DNA of 64,000 bases from Gigantopelta aegis (taxonomy: Eukaryota > Mollusca > Gastropoda > Neomphalida > Peltospiridae), in contig NC_054704.1 of assembly GCF_016097555.1 (NCBI RefSeq), positions 23,197,731-23,261,730 on the forward strand. The letters run 5' to 3'. The position numbers and the translations under genes are program-made. The notes under the pieces were generated by a model. The model was not told where the DNA came from. It did not search any database and saw only the letters and a list, made by a program, of their open reading frames with translations. This document shows positions 59,768 to 64,000 of the stretch, piece after piece (the first letter of the stretch is position 1; each line of letters starts with the position of its first letter).

Positions 59768-60822
59768 CTGGTGCCTAATTATGTAACCCCAAATGAATCT
59801 TAAATGTGAAACAGAAAATGTATAGGTTTGCATTTGAAACTTGTTAGTAAAACTTATAGGGCTGAATTTACAAATCATGTTTATGCCTTACACACATGTA
59901 TTTAACTACATACAATGCTTAAACACCTGCGTTTGAGAAAAACAGGCTTCGTAACTTCAGTCCATACAGTTTAAATAATTACCTAATTTTTTCTTTCTGA
60001 ATATTTTTCAAGAATGTTTGCTATAGGACTTTTATATGTACAGTGAAAACCCTCAAAACCTGTGATATTTTTCACAGTCACTTTTTAAATATCAGTATAG
60101 AACAGTTCAAACATCTCTAAATCAAATCCGCTTTAAAACACTTTTTACTTGGTTCCCCGATTGTCCAGTTTAGAAGGGTTAAAAAACTTAAATACTGTAT
60201 ATACAAAACTAGTGAATGTGAAAAATTTATCAGTCAAGATTTGGGTCTTGTTTTCGTTTGCTACATGATGTTGATCACTTACCAAGTGTCCTTAATTTTT
60301 TGTCTTTAAAAAAATAAAAATATCATTTGAAGTGAAGACAGAGTATATAATAATATTGCTGAACAATAATATATTCTATACGCTGACGGACTAGTAGAAA
60401 GTTTGCCGGGCTAGTAAATGTTAGTTGGTTCTGGTCCGGCAGGCTACTGAAATATTTTACCAATTCTGCATCCATGATATCATATGTATGTTCATCATGT
60501 ACATACATAAAATTAATTTGTTAATTTAATATACTCAAGTTACCCGTACTTAATTAATTTCAACATCTACTGGTGCATATTTTGAAAATAACATAGTACA
60601 GAATAAGTAAAAACAAAATCATACATCATTACATGTATAACTTTTTTCAGAAAAGAAAAGATGATACAAATGAATATCAATTCGTGTCACAAACACGTCA
60701 ACATCTTTGTCCAAGTATCGACCATATTACAGATATAATTAGAAATGCCTGTTTGACTGTCGGTGTTTGCATGCTGTGTGGAATCAGTCACTGGATGAGG
60801 AAAATGTTAATTTGTAACCGGT
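59768..60822. other. Unannotated stretch with a decayed MITE
   Basis: 60041-60190 is a degenerate GTGAAACCCC-type MITE. Otherwise nothing recognised. Confidence 0.5.
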
Positions 60823-61110
60823 TCAAAAATCTCGGAAATAACCAATCTGTGTAGTTGAAAAACCAGACTCTTTAACATGCACAACTCCGACGTTTGCCCT
60901 TGGTGTGCTCACTTCGACCTTGGTGCCAGTTTTACTACGTTTATCTTTTTCTCTCTTTTTTCGAAACAGGAGAATCGATATTAGGGTAATAGCAAGAAGT
61001 AACTTGAAAGCACTCGTAATGTAAACGTGACTGTTGTTACTTCTGGCACTGATCCAACATACGGAATAAAGAAACAAAACTATACACAAAACTACTTTAA
61101 AAATATATAA
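60823..61110 (-). CDS. Unrecognised open frame with a transmembrane helix and basic tail (possible terminal exon)
   Basis: Open from about 61115 to the stop at 60823 with no in-frame ATG near the start. If real, it would be a terminal exon joined through an acceptor in the T-rich stretch before 61060. The peptide has a hydrophobic helix around 'AFKLLLAITLISILLF', then a strongly basic stop-transfer run 'RKKREKDKRSK', then a tail with Thr and Ser ending 'YFRDF'. That layout suits a single-pass membrane protein. No family is recognised and no upstream exon was found; the LTR element begins 0.5 kb away. Confidence 0.25.
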   Translation of the reverse strand, partial: LYIFKVVLCIVLFLYSVCWISARSNNSHVYITSAFKLLLAITLISILLFRKKREKDKRSKTGTKVEVSTPRANVGVVHVKESGFSTTQIGYFRDF

Positions 61111-61180
61111 AGTGAACGATTACAGTGTGTGCTAAAACAGCGAAACTGGAAATAATATTGTACAGCGGTGGAATACTTAC

Positions 61181-61235
61181 CGTACCTAATTGCAGGGTCG
61201 AACTCAAATCGCAAGCGTCCGATCACCACTAAACA
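61181..61235 (-). other. Candidate 5' untranslated exon of the SLC26 gene
   Basis: A strong donor, TACG|GTAAGTATT, ends this segment at 61181 on the minus strand. The segment is richer in CG dinucleotides than its surroundings. Coding exon 1 begins with an acceptor seven bases before its ATG, so a noncoding upstream exon must exist; this is the only convincing minus-strand donor I noticed further upstream. The implied intron is about 19 kb. The 5' end is approximate. Confidence 0.3.
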
Positions 61236-61300
61236 AGATAGCGGTGTTTTCTACTACTATATTTTTATTGGTCGATGTCAGAAGGGGATTTCCGACTTTG
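61236..61300 (-). promoter_or_regulatory. Candidate promoter (CCAAT box and TATA-like run)
   Basis: On the minus strand CCAAT (61267-61271) is followed at once by AATAAAAATATAG, and about 25-30 bases later by the candidate first exon. This is a plausible order for a promoter but rests on short motifs only. Confidence 0.25.
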
Positions 61301-62231
61301 TAAACGTCAGAGGTATTCCTCCATGGGTACATGCTATATTTAGTAACGCTTGCAGAGCACGTTAAAGCTACACTATTCATTAAAACTTCTTTTTATTTTA
61401 GATTACATCAACTTATATTTTTATCCTACCATGTGTGTGACAAGTATAATCGTATAGTTAATTAATAAAACGGTTAAATGTGACGGCTATTATATATAGC
61501 GGACGCAGCCATTTTGTACCATCAGAGTGAATACGCCCTCTGGCGAGCTGGTGGTCACGCAATACATAACGTGTCACGTCGGGAATTAGTCTTCGTACTG
61601 AAGAAACGAAACATACCTAATTTTTGCGGATGTGTGACGGAACATGCTCTTAATTTTGTTTTCGCCTATGGCGATATAATTTGTTTTAGAGGGCCGTGTG
61701 CAGTTCCACTATGCACTTAAGCCCAGGTGGGCACTTTGTTACGTAATACCTCTGCGCGACGGTCGTCGAGCTCTTTCTAATACACACCCAGACTAGGTGT
61801 GGAGGCCATGTGGCCAGTAGTTACGTAATACCTCCGCTAGTTCGGTACGATCGAGGTATTGCTGGCGGACTAGGCGTCAACAAGTCTGGCGATCTAAGAA
61901 AAATATGCCGGCTTGGGCACTGTGGAAATAGCACTTGTAGGCATTCGGTGCCGCGATGTACTCCCAGGCGATATTCGGTTTTTTATGATAAATAGCTAGG
62001 GTTTTAGAGATATCAGAGAGAAACATAGGAAGGCTGCAGGGGATACGGACGTCGTCCACTAAACGAAATATATAAGTTCAGTCCGGGCGTGGTAAATATA
62101 TTGTTCTGCTCTGTGTATAACCTTGATGTGATTGATGTGACTTTAAATATTTTAATACTGTATTATACCAATATTATTTAGACGGTGCTGTCGGTAATCT
62201 GACGCAGTAAACTGTAGACAGTGGTCTAATA

Positions 62232-62240
62232 TATATAAAG
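62232..62240 (+). promoter_or_regulatory. TATA box in the LTR
   Basis: TATATAAAG in otherwise mixed sequence. A second, TATATAAG, lies near 62762. Confidence 0.4.
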
Positions 62241-62327
62241 CTCAACCAGTCATCCTAGAGGACCTAGGTAAATTGTAGGTTATTGTCTTTATTGTGATAG
62301 GTACCAGTATTAATTGTGTTACAAGGT

Positions 62328-62541
62328 TACTGAATGAGTAGTTAAGGGTTAATTAAAAATTAACCAGTTAGGAATATAGTTGTAATTCCTTTATTAATTA
62401 AGTTCCCCTGGCAGCGTTGCTCAATTATCACACGTACTGAAGGAGTAGTAAGGGTTAATTAAAAATTAACCAGTTAGGAATAGAGTTGTAATTCCTTTAT
62501 TAATTAAGTTCCCCTGGAAGCGTTTCTCAATTATCACACGT
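62328..62541. repeat. 107-bp direct repeat inside the LTR
   Basis: Two copies starting 'tactgaatgagta' / 'tactgaaggagta', ending 'tctcaattatcacacg'. Direct repeats are common in LTR control regions. Confidence 0.93.
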
Positions 62542-62917
62542 GTGGGTGTTGTGTCACGGTGAAGTGATTAGCATATTGTGTAAACTAGACACCTAGAGAT
62601 TAACTAATTAAGTGATCAGTTCTGGGTTGTTATTATTTGTTGTTGTTAATTAACTACTGCGGCAGTACATTTGTCAGCGTAGGTTAATACAGATTCCAAA
62701 GTGTATTGTGTTTTTGTCGTGTTTTCTAGTGAACTAAACGTGCTATAATAATATATACTTTATATAAGATCTTATCTCTGATCATACCTAGACGAGCCAC
62801 GCGGGTTGAACTGCCCGTTACAGAGAGATAATAGACATACAGTTGGGAGAGATATTTGGATAATCGTGTTTCATTCAGTTACGGGTATTATAGGATCCCC
62901 GTGACAGGAGTGAAAAT

Positions 62918-62935
62918 TGGGGCGCTCCTTCCCGG
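62918..62935 (+). other. Putative tRNA primer-binding site
   Basis: TGGGGCGCTCCTTCCCGG, 11 bases after the LTR end, begins with the TGG expected opposite a tRNA CCA end. The tRNA is not identified. Confidence 0.5.
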
Positions 62936-63071
62936 ATCTGAAACGGGACACACATATTTAAAAAAGTATTGTTTGTAAATGGGGGCTTTATAAATTATTT
63001 TTACAAATAACTAGAAGTAGCAACGTTGTTCACTAGAAAATTAATTAATAATAAGTGCGTCATATCTAAAC

Positions 63072-63356
63072 ATGGATAAGAATTTGCTGGATAGGCCTAC
63101 GCTCAGTGTAGTGGAGATTAAGCGAGCACGTAAGGCCGAGTTAGTTGAAATCGCGGGTGAGCGAGAAATTGATTTAACATCAGTTAAAACCTTAGGACAA
63201 TTATTATCCAGGAAGTTTTTGGTGATAGTCCTGTTATGGAAGACAGTGAGATTGTTCCAGAGATAGAGATAAATGAGTTAAGTGTGGAACAACAATTAGC
63301 TTTTAAAAAACTTGAGTACGAAAGAGAAGAACGTGCATTAGAGTGGATAGAGAGAG

Positions 63357-63444
<88 letters not shown>

Positions 63445-64000
63445 TAGGGATAGAGAAGTCCAGTTAGCAAAATTAAAAGTGGAACATGAGTTAAAGTTGA
63501 ATACTTAAGAAGTTAGACGGGAGGCCGGAAATGGGTTTAACATGTCGGAGGCTTATAGATCAGTGCCTGTATTTGACGATAAGAAGGTAGAAATGTTCTT
63601 CCAACTTTTTGAACGGGCCGCTAAGCAGCTAAATTGGCCGCAGTCTAAGTGGACATTGTTAGCCGTGTCTAAGTTTAAGGGGAAGGCTAGCGTAGCTTAT
63701 AATTCAATGAGTGATGAGCGAGCAAGTCAGTACGACCTAGTTAAGGCGGCAGTGTTGAGGGCTTATGAATTACGACCTGAGGATTATCGTTTACGGTATA
63801 GCGAGTTGAGAAAAACGCAGGGTCAGTCTTATAGTGAGTTTGTGGCTAAGAAGGCAGGGATGTTTGATAAATGGGTGGTTTCTCATCAGGTAGAGTCATA
63901 TACCGAGTTACGGGAGTTGTTGATCTTACAGGACATTAAAAATGGATTACCAGTTAGCTTACGTATTCATTTAGAGGATCGTGATGTCAAAAAGATAGAG
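63072..64000 (+). pseudogene. gag: Retrotransposon gag, broken and cut by the window end
   Basis: Structural protein of the LTR element. The ATG at 63072 opens a short frame ('MDKNLLDRPTLSVVEIKRAR'). The reading then moves to another frame near 63210-63236, and that second frame meets a TAA at 63506. The same frame continues from 63509, with an ATG at 63542, and stays open to the window edge. The last part, about 150 residues, has the helical pattern of Gypsy gag capsid regions ('FERAAKQLNWPQSKW', 'GKASVAYNSMS', 'YELRPEDYRLRYSELR'). The middle is a charged coiled coil swollen by a GA repeat. The frame change and stop suggest an inactive copy, or sequencing errors in the repeat. Confidence 0.8.
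63350..63450. repeat. (GA)n microsatellite within gag
   Basis: About 40 GA units, translated as alternating Arg-Glu inside the coiled coil. Confidence 0.95.

Larger units (their letters stand above)
61572..62906 (+). mobile_element. 5' long terminal repeat of a Ty3/Gypsy-like retrotransposon (outer boundary tentative)
   Basis: Ends TGTCACG ... CGTGACA; the right end is followed by a putative primer-binding site and gag. The left end could instead be TGTCACGG at 62552, giving 355 bp rather than 1335 bp. A TATATAAAG box at 62232 and a tandem duplication at 62328 favour the longer version. The 3' repeat is outside the window, so target-site duplication cannot be tested. Confidence 0.65.

Noticed and set aside
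61181-61260. Coding reading of the candidate first exon ('VVIGRLRFEFDPAIRY')
   Set aside because: No ATG in that frame, stops immediately upstream, and no convincing acceptor.
61528-61556. CTCF-like core (CAGAGGGC on the minus strand) and CCATNTT YY1-like site
   Set aside because: Short partial matches; not distinguishable from chance.

Overview
This is a window of an animal nuclear genome. It is AT-rich and intron-rich, full of tRNA-derived SINEs, MITEs, satellites and microsatellites. The SINE tails (for example 'gtcgttaaacattcattc' and 'tttaacgacaccactag') and the prestin-like SLC26 gene point to a lophotrochozoan, most likely a mollusc (gastropod or bivalve). That assignment is inference from repeat style, not a database match.

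One complete protein-coding gene can be read. On the minus strand, from 41953 down to 13904, lies an SLC26-family (prestin / sulfate permease) anion transporter. Sixteen coding exons join in frame into a predicted protein of 773 residues: a short cytosolic N-terminus, the 'IPQGMAFG' signature, a sulfate-transporter membrane domain with N-glycosylation sequons, and a C-terminal STAS domain. Exon 8 exists in two tandem versions, 8a and 8b. Each is 114 nt, in phase 0, with its own splice sites, and only 52 nt separate them. They encode the segment that forms the anion-binding site. 8a carries the Ser-Arg pair conserved in the family, and 8b has Ser-Leu. This looks like a mutually exclusive exon pair that swaps a substrate-site residue, and it is the main observation of the window. 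A possible alternative first exon lies 82 nt upstream of exon 2 and joins it in the correct phase. A possible untranslated first exon and promoter lie near 61.2 kb.

Region by region: 1-13.9 kb is downstream of the gene (SINE pieces, an 0.9 kb TG microsatellite, a 1.6 kb hAT-like non-autonomous transposon). 13.9-42 kb is the gene; its introns hold a 33-bp minisatellite grown from a MITE, an 87-bp array built from a SINE head, a 41-unit 67-bp satellite with higher-order structure, and several near-perfect palindromes. 42-61 kb is presumed intron 1 or upstream DNA, with nested transposons, SINEs, degenerate tandem repeats and a PIF/Harbinger-like element. 61.6-64 kb is the 5' part of a Ty3/Gypsy-like LTR retrotransposon: a long terminal repeat, a putative primer-binding site, and a broken gag that runs off the window edge.

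The gene's exon sequence is ordinary for the family. The unusual content is in its alternative exon and in how repeats have grown inside its introns.
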